Assembly (NCBI RefSeq): GCF_965223525.1
Contig: NZ_OZ245005.1
Location: 2,170,001 to 2,234,000, forward strand
Length of the DNA stretch: 64,000 bases
Direction: 5' to 3'
Source of the DNA: Leptofilum sp965223525
Lineage (GTDB): Bacteria; Chloroflexota; Anaerolineae; Promineifilales; Promineifilaceae
The notes beneath the pieces are model-generated. The model was not told the DNA's origin. It did not search any database and saw only the letters and a program-made list of their open reading frames with translations. Below are positions 27,006-35,667 of the stretch, one piece after another. Positions within the stretch are counted from its first letter, which is position 1. Every line of letters begins with the position of its first letter. A program made the translations under genes and the position numbers.

Positions 27006-28241
27006 ATGTCTACTGATAAGCCAGTTCGGTTGCTTCATTTTGCAGATGCCCATATTGATATTGCCAATTACGGCCGTCACGATCCCAAAACCGGCCTCCC
27101 CAGGCGCGTGATGGACTTTTTAAACGCGCTAGACCAAATTGTAGATGCCGCCATCAAAGAGAAAGTGGATTTGGTCATCTTTGCCGGGGATGCGTACAAA
27201 GATCGCAACCCCCAGCCCACCTTCCAACGCGCTTGGGGTGAGCGGATGATGCGCCTCTCTGGGGCGGGCATTCCCACGCTGCTGCTGGTGGGCAACCACG
27301 ATGTTTCTCCAGCGGTGGGGCGCGCCCACACCCTGCACGAATTTAGCACCCTGAGCGTACCCCACATTCATGTGGCCGATGGCTTGAAACTGTGGAAACC
27401 AGACGAGCTTGGTCTGCCGGTGCAGGTGATTGCTGTACCCTGGCTTTCGCGCAGCATGTTGGTCGGGCGTGTCAACACATTGGGGCGCACTATCGAAGAG
27501 ATCTATCGGCAGCTAGAGGAGCTGGTGACCCAACGGATTACCAGCCTCATTGAAAAAGCCGACCCAGACATTCCGCTCATTTTAACGGCGCATACTAGCG
27601 TGAGCGGCGCCAAATATGGCAGTGAGCGCACGGTGATGTTGGGGCACGAACTCGTGCTCAGTGGCGGGCTGGTGAACAATCCCAAGCTAGATTACGTGGC
27701 GCTGGGGCATATTCACAAACCGCAGCTACTTTCTGGCAAGGATAGCCATCCTCCCATTGTTTACCCTGGCTCTATTGAGCGCATAGATTTTGGCGAAAAA
27801 GAAGATAAACGCTTTGTGTTGGCCGAGGTGGGCAAGGGGGAAACGCATTGGGAATATCGGATGCTCAAAACGCGCCGTTTTATTGATCCAGACCCGATTA
27901 CGCCGCGTACTGAGCATTTCATGGAAGACATTCTTAGCCAGCTTCCGGCGGCTGAAGACGTGGCTGATGCCATTTGCCGGGTGCGCTTGCACTTTCCGCG
28001 AGACGATGAGCCATTGCTGGATGAGCGAGCTATTTTAGCCCATTTTAAAGATGCGTTTGATGTGAAAATTCAAAAGCACTACCTGACCAGCAAGCGATCA
28101 CGCTTGGGGGATGCGGCAGGGGTAGAGACGATGACGCCACTAGAGTTGCTGGAAACCTACTGGGTGAGTGAGGAGATGGACAACGAAGAGATTGAGGTGT
28201 TGCTGGAAATGGCAAAAGGGGTTTTGGCAGACGAATTATGA
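27006..28241 (+). CDS. sbcD: DNA double-strand-break exonuclease subunit SbcD (Mre11-like)
   Basis: 411 residues. Calcineurin-type phosphoesterase motifs: LHFADAHIDI (D-x-H), IFAGDAYKDRNPQP (G-D), LLVGNHDVSP (G-N-H-D), ILTAHTSVSGA and ALGHIHKPQL (G-H-x-H), all with metal ligands intact. Together with SbcC it forms an ATP-dependent nuclease that opens hairpins and trims DNA ends. Its TGA overlaps the sbcC ATG by four bases. The C-terminal helices (LLETYWVSEEMDNEEIEVLL) form the SbcC-binding region. Confidence 0.95.
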   Translation: MSTDKPVRLLHFADAHIDIANYGRHDPKTGLPRRVMDFLNALDQIVDAAIKEKVDLVIFAGDAYKDRNPQPTFQRAWGERMMRLSGAGIPTLLLVGNHDVSPAVGRAHTLHEFSTLSVPHIHVADGLKLWKPDELGLPVQVIAVPWLSRSMLVGRVNTLGRTIEEIYRQLEELVTQRITSLIEKADPDIPLILTAHTSVSGAKYGSERTVMLGHELVLSGGLVNNPKLDYVALGHIHKPQLLSGKDSHPPIVYPGSIERIDFGEKEDKRFVLAEVGKGETHWEYRMLKTRRFIDPDPITPRTEHFMEDILSQLPAAEDVADAICRVRLHFPRDDEPLLDERAILAHFKDAFDVKIQKHYLTSKRSRLGDAAGVETMTPLELLETYWVSEEMDNEEIEVLLEMAKGVLADEL

Positions 28242-31216
28242 TTCCGACAAAATTAGAGATTTCCAACTTTTTGTCTTATCGGGAAACGGCCGTACTTCCC
28301 TTTGCCGGTATTCATTTAGCCTGTATTTCCGGGGCGAACGGTGCCGGAAAATCTACCATTTTAGACAGCATTACCTGGGTGCTGTTTGGCCAGAGCCGCA
28401 GCCGTAGTGATGATGATCTGGTTAATCGCCTTTCTGCCATTGATGATGAGGCGGCTGAGGTGAGCCTGGAATTTGAGCTGGAAAGCACGCTTTACAAGGT
28501 GACGCGCAGTAAACGCAAAGGCAAAATCACCCGGCTCGATCTGCAAATTGCTGCCGGAGACAATGCCTGGAAAACGCTCACCGAAGGCAAGCTGCGTGAT
28601 ACGCAGGCAGCTATCGAGAACTTGCTGCGGATGAATTATGACACCTTCATCAATGCCAGCTTTTTGTTGCAGGGCAAGGCAGATGAGTTCACCACCAAGA
28701 CACCCAATCGCCGCAAAGAAATTTTGGCCGATTTGCTGGGGGTAACTGTTTGGGAAAAATACCGTGAGCTGGCAGCCAATCGCCGCAAGAATGAAGAGCG
28801 GCAGCTTGATTTGCTAGACCACCAGATTGCGGAAATTGATGTGGAGCTAGAGCAAGAAGTGGCGCGGCAAACGGCCGTTACCGAAGCCAAAATCGTCCTG
28901 GAAAGCATCACCGAGCGATTGAACGATAAGGAAGCTCTGCTACAGCAGCTGCGCCGGGCAGAGACGGCCGTTCAGCAACACAAGCAACTCGTTGAAACTT
29001 TGGCAACCAACGTGAACCGGGCAAAGGCGCAGCTGGAGAGCCTCCAGCGCAGCCAAACCCAGCGGCAACAGGAGCGGGATGGCTACGCGGCCATTTTGGA
29101 CGAGGCTGAAGCCATCACCACAAAGTACACCGCGTGGCAGGAAGCAGAAGATACCTTCCAAAGCTGGCAGGAGCGGGCGGATGCTTTTAACCAGATTGAA
29201 CAGCGCAAACGGCCGTACGAACTCACCATCGCTGAAGAAAAATCGCGCCTGACCCAGCAGCTTGAAGCTCTGGAAGCCCAGGCCGCTCGCGCCGAGGCCG
29301 CCGCTGATGAGAAGCAGTCACTGGAAGACGCGCTTACTGCGGCCAGGGCAGAATTGGCTGCGCTGGAAACGCAGCTAGAGACCCTCAATAGCCAAGAGGC
29401 CGAATGGCATCAGTTACGCGCCGAGCTACAAAAGCAGGAAAGTGAGCGAGAGGCACAGATACGAGAGCTGAGCCGACTGCAAAACCAGGCCCGGCGGATG
29501 GTGGCCCTCCGTGAAGAGGAAACGGCAGTTTCCCAAAATTTACAAACGGCCCAGCAGCAAATCAGCCAGCTCACGGCCCAGCTTGCCGACCTGAGCCAGC
29601 AAGAACAGGCGCATAGCAGTGCCACTGCCGAAAAAGTGGGTTTGGAAAGCAGCCAGCCCGCCCTGAAAGAGCAGATGAATCGGCTGAAGGCGCGCATTGA
29701 GCAGCTAGAAGCACAAAGTGGCGGCAGTTGCCCACTGTGCGGCCAGGCACTCACCGCCGACCACCGTACTCAGGTGGTGGGCGAGCTACGTGCTGAAGGC
29801 ACCAGTTTGGGTGATCGGTATCGGAGCAATGTGCAAACCATCGAAACGCTAACTGGCCAAATTGCTGAACTGGGGCAAACGCTGGCGCAGCGGCCTCAGT
29901 TAGAAAAATCACTACAAACGCAGCAAACGCGCCAGGCACAGGCGCAGGCGCGTCTGGATGAAATTGGCCAACAGCTAGCCGAGTGGGAAGCGGGCGAGGC
30001 GACCCGCTTGGCGGAGCTTGAAGCAGCATTGGCGGCCGAACATTTGGCTGATTTGCGGGAGCAGGTGGTTGCATTGGGAACGGCCGTGCAGGCCAAGCCC
30101 ACGTTGGAAAATGAACGCCGTCAGCTTGAACAGCACCTGGCAAACGACGAGGCGCGCCTGGCTGAACTGAATCGTTTTATGATTGATTGGGCCGAGTCTG
30201 GGCAAGATACGGTTAAAATGGTCAGGCAGCAGTTAGCAAATGATGACTTTGCTACCCAGGCGCGGCGGGCGTTGCTGAACCTCAACGCGGAACTGGCTGA
30301 ACTGGGCTACGAGGCTGAAGCCCACGCCCAGGCTCGGGGGGCGCGGCAAGCCCTTGCCGATGTGCCGGAGCAGTACCAAAGGCTCAAACAAGCAGAGGCC
30401 GCAGTTAAGCCATTGCAAGATGCGCTGTCGGAAGGCAGCAAACGCATTGCCGAGCAGGAAGCCTCTTTGACAGAACGAACCCAGCAGCATGAAACGGCCG
30501 TTGCCGAACTAACCCAAATGACAGCCGATGGCGGGGATTTGCGTGGTGTCGAACGAGATGTCTTCGATTTACGCGAGGAGCAAATTGCGGCTAACCAAAA
30601 AGTGGCCGTTGCCCAAAACCGGCTAGAGGTGTTGGGCGATCAGCGGGAGCGGAAAAAAGCATTGGGCGAAACGCGAACGGCCGTTACCCAACAAATTCAA
30701 AGGCTCAAGCTGCTAGAAAAAGCATGTGGCAAAAGTGGCGTTCAGGCTCTGCTCATTGAGCAAGCGTTACCAGAAATTGAAGAACGCGCCAACGAACTGT
30801 TGGATCGGCTAACAGGTGGCGAAATGCGCGTTTCATTTGCCACACAGCGCCAGCTCAAAAGCCGAGACGGGCTAGCTGAAACATTGGATATTCATATTCG
30901 AGACAGTGCAGGGGAACGGCCGTATGACAATTACAGTGGCGGCGAGCAGTTCCGGGTTAATTTTGCCATCCGGCTGGCACTGTCGCAGCTACTGGCCAAG
31001 CGGGCAGGGGCGCGGCTGCAAACGCTGGTAATTGATGAAGGCTTTGGCAGTCAAGACCCGAACGGCCGTCAGCGGCTCATTGAAGCCATCAACACCATTC
31101 AGGAAGATTTTCGCCGCATTTTGATAATCACCCACATTGACGAACTGCGTGATGCCTTTCCTACCCACATTGAAGTTCGGAAAACGGCCGTTGGCTCTCA
31201 AATTGAAATTGTGTAA
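28238..31216 (+). CDS. sbcC: SMC-like exonuclease ATPase SbcC (Rad50-like)
   Basis: 992 residues. The N-terminal ATPase half has ISGANGAGKSTILDSITWVL (Walker A) and the Q-loop FLLQGKADEFTTKTPNRRKE. Two long Gln/Ala/Glu-rich coiled coils (about 190-490 and 540-830) flank the zinc hook SGGSCPLCGQAL (C-x-x-C). The C-terminal half has the ABC signature NYSGGEQFRVNFAIRLALSQ, Walker B LQTLVIDEGFGSQD and the D-loop. It tethers and processes DNA ends with SbcD. The gene carries ten or so copies of the ACGGCCGT octamer, the densest gene in the window. Confidence 0.95.
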   Translation: MIPTKLEISNFLSYRETAVLPFAGIHLACISGANGAGKSTILDSITWVLFGQSRSRSDDDLVNRLSAIDDEAAEVSLEFELESTLYKVTRSKRKGKITRLDLQIAAGDNAWKTLTEGKLRDTQAAIENLLRMNYDTFINASFLLQGKADEFTTKTPNRRKEILADLLGVTVWEKYRELAANRRKNEERQLDLLDHQIAEIDVELEQEVARQTAVTEAKIVLESITERLNDKEALLQQLRRAETAVQQHKQLVETLATNVNRAKAQLESLQRSQTQRQQERDGYAAILDEAEAITTKYTAWQEAEDTFQSWQERADAFNQIEQRKRPYELTIAEEKSRLTQQLEALEAQAARAEAAADEKQSLEDALTAARAELAALETQLETLNSQEAEWHQLRAELQKQESEREAQIRELSRLQNQARRMVALREEETAVSQNLQTAQQQISQLTAQLADLSQQEQAHSSATAEKVGLESSQPALKEQMNRLKARIEQLEAQSGGSCPLCGQALTADHRTQVVGELRAEGTSLGDRYRSNVQTIETLTGQIAELGQTLAQRPQLEKSLQTQQTRQAQAQARLDEIGQQLAEWEAGEATRLAELEAALAAEHLADLREQVVALGTAVQAKPTLENERRQLEQHLANDEARLAELNRFMIDWAESGQDTVKMVRQQLANDDFATQARRALLNLNAELAELGYEAEAHAQARGARQALADVPEQYQRLKQAEAAVKPLQDALSEGSKRIAEQEASLTERTQQHETAVAELTQMTADGGDLRGVERDVFDLREEQIAANQKVAVAQNRLEVLGDQRERKKALGETRTAVTQQIQRLKLLEKACGKSGVQALLIEQALPEIEERANELLDRLTGGEMRVSFATQRQLKSRDGLAETLDIHIRDSAGERPYDNYSGGEQFRVNFAIRLALSQLLAKRAGARLQTLVIDEGFGSQDPNGRQRLIEAINTIQEDFRRILIITHIDELRDAFPTHIEVRKTAVGSQIEIV

Positions 31217-31388
31217 CTGCTATGAAAATTTATAAAAATTTTATATAATGAGGCCAATTCTATTTCCGGTTGAGCTTCTTATTTTCAAAGGACGCATCAT
31301 TGCATAATAAATGATCATCAGGCTCTATAGATTAATTGTCATATTTGTTTTATAGATTGAATCCCCATAGTTTTGGGTTTATTGATTT

Positions 31389-31784
31389 ATGAAAAGGCAG
31401 ATGATCATGGGATATTCCGTATTAGTTGTAGATGATGATCCAATGAAGCGACAGTTATTACGCTTAATATTGGAGCGTGCTGGCTTTGGCGTGAAGGAAG
31501 CTGCGGACGGGACAGAAGCGTTGCTAGTTCTGGATGGTTACGTACCAGATTTAATGACGTTGGATGTGATGATGCCCAAAATGAATGGCTTTGCCGTGTG
31601 TGAGCAGGTGCGCCAAAATCCCAAAACGGCCGAACTCCCCATCATCATCGTCAGCGCCAGAGCCGATGGAGGGAGTAGGCGGGAGGGATTAGCCGCAGGT
31701 GCCAATAGATATTTGCCTCAACCCGTAATGCCTGATAAATTGCTAAAAACAGTGGGTGAGCTGTTGCCACCTTTAGAAAATTAA
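31389..31784 (+). CDS. Stand-alone response-regulator receiver protein
   Basis: 131 residues from ATG 31389; ATG 31407 (MGYSVLVVDDDP), preceded by AAAAGG, is at least as likely. CheY-like: acidic pocket VVDDDP, phospho-acceptor Asp in LMTLDVMMPKMNG, Ser at the Thr/Ser switch (PIIIVSARAD). The usual invariant lysine of the K-P motif is replaced by glutamine (ANRYLPQPV), which should alter phosphorylation or signalling. There is no output domain and no kinase nearby, so its partner is elsewhere. Confidence 0.88.
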   Translation: MKRQMIMGYSVLVVDDDPMKRQLLRLILERAGFGVKEAADGTEALLVLDGYVPDLMTLDVMMPKMNGFAVCEQVRQNPKTAELPIIIVSARADGGSRREGLAAGANRYLPQPVMPDKLLKTVGELLPPLEN

Positions 31785-31841
31785 TCTGGCTCTTACTCAC
31801 AAATTTTGCACCGAGCCAGCCAAAACCGAGCAACGTTTTGC

Positions 31842-32723
31842 ATGGCTCAAGAGCAGAAGTGCCCAACAATTTCCCCCAGAATTGCTTATCTGAAATTAGT
31901 TTATAATCACATGGACGCCTGGCAAGTGACGCTGGTGGTGGCCACATTGCCGTTGTTTATTCACGACGCGATTCGCTGGGAAACGGCCGTTCTGGTTCTA
32001 GCAATCGGCGCGGGGTACTGGTTTGCCTTTGCCCTCAACGATTATTATGATGCCCCATTCGACGTTTTGGATAGTCAAAAAAAGAGCTGGAACTACTTTG
32101 TTCAGCAATCCGTTCCGGAGCAGAAACTCTTTCTTGTTTCCGCAGCGTTGTTGCTTGTTTTGGCCCAGGCTTATGCTCAATTTGGTTGGCGCGGTTGGCT
32201 CCTTTGGGGGATTAGCTGCTTCGTTGCCTGGGCGTATTCTGCTCCCCCAATCCGGCTGAAAAATCGGCCTGGCCTCGACTTATTGACGCATGCAATTTTT
32301 GTGCAAACATTTCCATACACGGTGAGCATGTGCCTCATTCGGGCTGCCTGGAGCTTGCTAGATTGGGCGTTGGTAGCCATCCTCTTTTTGGCCTCCTTAA
32401 CAGCCCAACTTGAGCAACAAGCGCGCGATTTTGCAGTAGATGCCCGGAGTGGCAGCACATTTACCACAAAGGTCGGCAAGAAGCGTATTGTGATGGGGTT
32501 GCGGTTGGCAACGGCCGTTTGCATTATGATCGCTCTTATTTTTGTACTCAATGGGACAATGCCCTGGTATTCACTACCTTTTGGTTTCATAGGCTTGCCA
32601 GCCTTGCTGCATCGCTTTTGGCGCGCACCAGAAGCACCCCGTTCAGAAAAGCTGGTTATTTTGTCCACCACTGTTGGCTTTCTGTATACTGGATTTATTT
32701 TCTGTTACTTTCTCTTCTACTAG
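31842..32723 (+). CDS. UbiA-family prenyltransferase
   Basis: 293 residues from ATG 31842 (MAQEQKCPTISPRIAYLKLV). Eight or so hydrophobic helices. The first Asp-rich motif is FALNDYYDAPFDVLDSQKK (N-D-x-x-D-x-x-x-D) and the inter-helix phrase WAYSAPPIRLKNRPGLDLL is typical of the superfamily. The second motif is QQARDFAVDARSGSTFTTKV (D-x-x-x-D) and TKVGKKR. It transfers a prenyl group to a lipid or aromatic acceptor. It is only distantly similar to the UbiA gene at 14873, so the two probably use different acceptors. Followed 24 bases later by the deoxynucleoside kinase gene. Confidence 0.85.
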   Translation: MAQEQKCPTISPRIAYLKLVYNHMDAWQVTLVVATLPLFIHDAIRWETAVLVLAIGAGYWFAFALNDYYDAPFDVLDSQKKSWNYFVQQSVPEQKLFLVSAALLLVLAQAYAQFGWRGWLLWGISCFVAWAYSAPPIRLKNRPGLDLLTHAIFVQTFPYTVSMCLIRAAWSLLDWALVAILFLASLTAQLEQQARDFAVDARSGSTFTTKVGKKRIVMGLRLATAVCIMIALIFVLNGTMPWYSLPFGFIGLPALLHRFWRAPEAPRSEKLVILSTTVGFLYTGFIFCYFLFY

Positions 32724-32747
32724 CCAAATCAACAAGGATTAAGCTCA

Positions 32748-33383
32748 ATGCCAAAATATTTTATTACGATTGCAGGGAACATTGGGGTTGGTAAATCCAC
32801 ACTGGTGAACTTGCTGGCCAACCGTACAGGATGGGAACCAGTATACGAAGCCGTAACCGAAAACCCCTATTTGGCCGATTTTTACGAGGATATGAGTCGC
32901 TGGAGCTTTAATTCCCAAATATTTTTCCTATCTCGGCGATTGCGCCAACATCACTTTTTGCTCCAACGAGAAAATGCCATCATTCAAGATCGCAGCGTGT
33001 ATGAAGATGCCGAAATTTTTGCTCGCAATTTGTACATGCAGGGTAACATGAGCCAGCGCGATTGGGCTTGCTACTACGACCTGTACCAAACGTTGGCGAC
33101 AGTGTTAACGCCCCCCCATCTTGTTATTTATCTCAAGGCCTCTGTGCCTACATTGCGGCAGCGCATTGCCCAACGAGGCCGCGACTATGAGCAAAATATT
33201 GCCGAATCATATTTGATGCGGCTGAATGAGCTATATGAAGCATGGGCAGAAAATTTTGCACGGAGCGCAATGTTAACCATTGATACAAACAACTTAAATT
33301 ATGTACGATACGAGGAACATTTAGACCAAATCTGGCAAAAAATTGACGAACGGTTGCAGGGACGGGACTTTTTGGCCTTGTAA
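32748..33383 (+). CDS. Deoxynucleoside kinase (dGK/dAK type)
   Basis: 211 residues. P-loop ITIAGNIGVGKSTLVNLLA at the start, WEPVYEAVTENPYLADFY with the base-binding Glu, the DRSVYED motif (IIQDRSVYEDAEIFA) and the lid RIAQRGRDYEQNI. This is the pattern of bacterial deoxyadenosine/deoxyguanosine kinases, which salvage deoxynucleosides into dNMPs. ACAAGGA precedes the start at a slightly long spacing. Cotranscription with the UbiA-like gene upstream is likely. Confidence 0.93.
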   Translation: MPKYFITIAGNIGVGKSTLVNLLANRTGWEPVYEAVTENPYLADFYEDMSRWSFNSQIFFLSRRLRQHHFLLQRENAIIQDRSVYEDAEIFARNLYMQGNMSQRDWACYYDLYQTLATVLTPPHLVIYLKASVPTLRQRIAQRGRDYEQNIAESYLMRLNELYEAWAENFARSAMLTIDTNNLNYVRYEEHLDQIWQKIDERLQGRDFLAL

Positions 33384-33496
33384 GCAAAACGCTAAAATCA
33401 TTTTGCGATTCTTACTGGAGAAGGTAAACTTAGGGGTGGTGCGAGGTTTGTTGCACCGAAGGTATCATTTTTAGATGAAATTGTCCCAAAAAGGGG

Positions 33497-33700
33497 GTGA
33501 GAACACTGCCAAAAGTTGAATTACGGTCAAACGAATCGCAAGAGCAGCTACTGCGCCGCTTTAACAAATCGGTTATCAAAAGCAAAGTGCTAGCTGATGT
33601 GCGTCGTAAGCGTTGGTTTGTTTCCAAAAGTGAGCTTCAACGTATCGAAAAGAAGAAAGCGGTTCGTCGGCAGCGCAAGGCACAACGGCAACGCCGGTAA
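33497..33700 (+). CDS. rpsU: 30S ribosomal protein S21
   Basis: 67 residues starting at GTG 33497, with GGGGG just upstream. The sequence LRSNESQEQLLRRFNKSVIK, then LADVRRKRWFVSKSE and a Lys/Arg-rich tail (KKKAVRRQRKAQRQRR) is characteristic of S21. S21 binds near the 3' end of 16S rRNA and helps initiation. A small hairpin (GGTGC/GCACC, 33438-33457) lies in the leader and could be regulatory. Confidence 0.9.
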   Translation: MRTLPKVELRSNESQEQLLRRFNKSVIKSKVLADVRRKRWFVSKSELQRIEKKKAVRRQRKAQRQRR

Positions 33701-33726
33701 TCTTTGCACGAAATAAGAATATCCCC

Positions 33727-33760
33727 AAAAAGGCTTCCTTGTGACAAGGGAGCCTTTTTT
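33727..33760 (+). terminator. Terminator after rpsU
   Basis: AAAAAGGCTTCCTTGT pairs with ACAAGGGAGCCTTTTTT (one mismatch) and is followed by T-rich sequence. It works on the plus strand for rpsU. Confidence 0.9.
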
Positions 33761-33769
33761 GTTAAAAAG

Positions 33770-33794
33770 AAAACCTCCGCATTGCGGAGGTTTT
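33770..33794 (-). terminator. Terminator of the sugar transferase gene
   Basis: AAAACCTCCGC and GCGGAGGTTTT form an 11-bp stem around three bases, ending in a U-tract on the minus strand, 33 bases after the stop at 33828. It is symmetric enough to act both ways. Confidence 0.85.
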
Positions 33795-33827
33795 CAGGTT
33801 GGGGAGGAATCAGGGAATTCGTTAAGT

Positions 33828-34523
33828 TTAATAGGCGCCGTCACCTTTCATGACGGCGGGAATGGTTTTGAACAGGATTTTGATGTCCAGGAAGACGGAC
33901 CAGTTGTCAATGTATTGCATGTCTAGCTTTACGCGGTCATCGTAAGTGGTGTTGGAACGGCCGCTTACTTGCCACAAACCGGTTAAACCTGGCATCACGG
34001 TGAGCAATGTTTGTCCCCACTGACCGTACTTGGTAATTTCATCGGGAGCAATGATACGGGGGCCGATGATGGACATATCTTGTGCCAGTACGTTGAAGAG
34101 TTGGGGCAGCTCATCCAAGCTGAACTTGCGTAAGAAGGTGCCTACGCGGGTAACGCGAGGGTCGCACTTCAGCTTGTAGTTCTGGTTCAGCTCTGCCTTG
34201 AGCTTGGGATATTGTGCCAAAATCTCATCACCGTTGATGTACATGGTGCGGAACTTGAAGGCATCGAAGATACGGCCGTCTCGACCCAGTACACGCCGAC
34301 GGTGAATAATGGGGCCTGGAGAATCCAGCTTGACTGCAATGGCAAGGATGAGAAACAGGGGCCAGATAAGCATCAGGGCTGGAATGACGATTGCATAGTC
34401 CAGTAAAGCTTTCAACCGACGGTTTGCTTGTTGTGCATTGCGTTGGGTAAGGGGCAGTCGAGTGATGGTAGCGCTTTTCTGGGTGGCTTGCTTTAATGTT
34501 GTCTTGGTGGCTACAGGTGTCAT
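33828..34523 (-). CDS. Undecaprenyl-phosphate sugar phosphotransferase (bacterial sugar transferase)
   Basis: 231 residues. One N-terminal membrane segment (LLDYAIVIPALMLIWPLFLILAI-like), then the catalytic core: KLDSPGPIIHRRRVLGRDGR, FDAFKFRTMYINGDEIL, TRVGTFLRKFSLDELPQLFN, DMSIIGPR and PGLTGLWQVSGRS. It is the short form lacking the four-helix N-terminal domain of WcaJ/WbaP. It transfers a hexose-1-phosphate to undecaprenyl phosphate as the first step of exopolysaccharide or O-glycan synthesis. No polysaccharide cluster surrounds it; it stands alone. Confidence 0.94.
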   Translation of the reverse strand: MTPVATKTTLKQATQKSATITRLPLTQRNAQQANRRLKALLDYAIVIPALMLIWPLFLILAIAVKLDSPGPIIHRRRVLGRDGRIFDAFKFRTMYINGDEILAQYPKLKAELNQNYKLKCDPRVTRVGTFLRKFSLDELPQLFNVLAQDMSIIGPRIIAPDEITKYGQWGQTLLTVMPGLTGLWQVSGRSNTTYDDRVKLDMQYIDNWSVFLDIKILFKTIPAVMKGDGAY

Positions 34524-34954
34524 TCTTAATACCTCAATATTGTATCTACGGTGTTTTCCTTTACGCTCAAATCTAGAATATGATCTTATCCTTACAGCGT
34601 GCCTTATGCTTTCTTACGATAATTTTTTGGCCTTTTTATGCAAACCACAGAAAATATTTTGAAAATCGAAGCGCGATTTCTCTGTGGTTTGCTCAAGTAA
34701 AAGCCAAATTTGCACGCGACCTAATTAAAGATGCTTTTTGGCTTTTACATAAATTTTGCGATAAGATTAAACCACGAGTTTTGAGTGTTCCTACTTCTTT
34801 TTCTTTCTCACCTGAGATTTTCTGACACGAGATGGTGTCAGTTTGCCGAATCCTTGTAGATCGATTGATTTGTAGCCTGAAATAGCCATCGTCAACTGTG
34901 GCGATGTTGGGATGTAGCTTGCAAGGATTTACAACACACTTTAGAGGAGAGAAG
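34524..34954. other. 430-base spacer with two inverted repeats, no convincing gene
   Basis: AT-rich. GCAAACCACAGAAA (34640-34653) pairs with TTCTCTGTGGTTTGC (34678-34692), and GTAAAAGCCAAA (34697-34708) pairs with TTTGGCTTTTAC (34736-34747). The 81-residue open frame at 34580-34825 crosses both hairpins and has no ribosome site or recognisable sequence, so it is not called. The last 70 bases should hold the promoter and leader of the LysM gene (GAGGAGAGAAG before ATG 34955). Confidence 0.6.
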
Positions 34955-35599
34955 ATGATGAAGATTCATTTCGTTCGTGTTCCAGTTATATTTTTTTTGA
35001 TGTTTAGCCTAATTTTGGTAACAAGCTGTCAGCAAGAAGAGGATCCCATTCCAGCTGCCCCACTATCGGTTGATCCGGTTGATAACCCAGAGGATACTAC
35101 CATCATTGACCCACCTGTTGAACCTCCTGATGAATCGGCTGCTGTGCAAGAGGAGCCGGAAGAGAGTGGTGAAGAACCACCAGAAGAAGAGGTTGAGGAT
35201 GAGCCAGCCCCTGTAGAAGAACCGCCGCCGTCTGACAATACAGATTTACCGGCCGTAGGCGCCACTGTTGAGCATCAGGTTCAGGTGGGTGATTGGTTAA
35301 TGCAAATTGCTCGCTGTTATGGGGCAGATTATGCGGCCGTTCGTCGGGCAAATCCACAGCTAGCCAACCCAAATTGGATTAAACCAGGTGCGGTTATAAC
35401 TGTGCCAAATGTAGGCAGCGAGGGCGAGGCACATGGCTCGCCGTGCGTAGCAGAATACACGGTTGCTTTGGGAGATACCTGGTTGGGCTTGGCGGATCAG
35501 TTCGGCACAACGGCCGTCATCCTGCGCCGAATAAATCCTGGACCTCTGTTGGCAGCAGATAAAATTATTGTGCCAGCCCATCCCACAGAAGCAGAGTAA
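34955..35599 (+). CDS. LysM-domain lipoprotein
   Basis: 214 residues from ATG 34955, behind GAGGAGAG; the longer frame from 34898 is not supported. Signal peptide (VPVIFFLMFSLILV) with lipobox TSC at residue 25, then a very acidic Pro/Glu linker (about 28-112). Two LysM modules follow: EHQVQVGDWLMQIARCYGAD to ITVPN, and AEYTVALGDTWLGLADQFGT to IIVPAH. LysM modules bind N-acetylglucosamine-containing glycans, so this is probably a peptidoglycan-binding protein tethered to the membrane. It is followed by an octamer-containing terminator. Confidence 0.88.
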   Translation: MMKIHFVRVPVIFFLMFSLILVTSCQQEEDPIPAAPLSVDPVDNPEDTTIIDPPVEPPDESAAVQEEPEESGEEPPEEEVEDEPAPVEEPPPSDNTDLPAVGATVEHQVQVGDWLMQIARCYGADYAAVRRANPQLANPNWIKPGAVITVPNVGSEGEAHGSPCVAEYTVALGDTWLGLADQFGTTAVILRRINPGPLLAADKIIVPAHPTEAE

Positions 35600-35609
35600 G
35601 TTATAAAGC

Positions 35610-35643
35610 AGGACGGCCCTTGCGATACGGCCGTCCTGTTTTA
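35610..35643 (+). terminator. Terminator of the LysM gene built on the octamer
   Basis: AGGACGGCC (35610-35618) pairs with GGCCGTCCT (35629-35637), followed by GTTTTAG, 11 bases after the stop. The right arm contains one copy of ACGGCCGT. Confidence 0.8.
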
Positions 35644-35667
35644 GCTAAACTGAAACAGAATTGCAGA

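Noticed and set aside
34580..34825. 81-residue plus-strand open frame
   Set aside because: It crosses two hairpins, has no ribosome site and no recognisable features.
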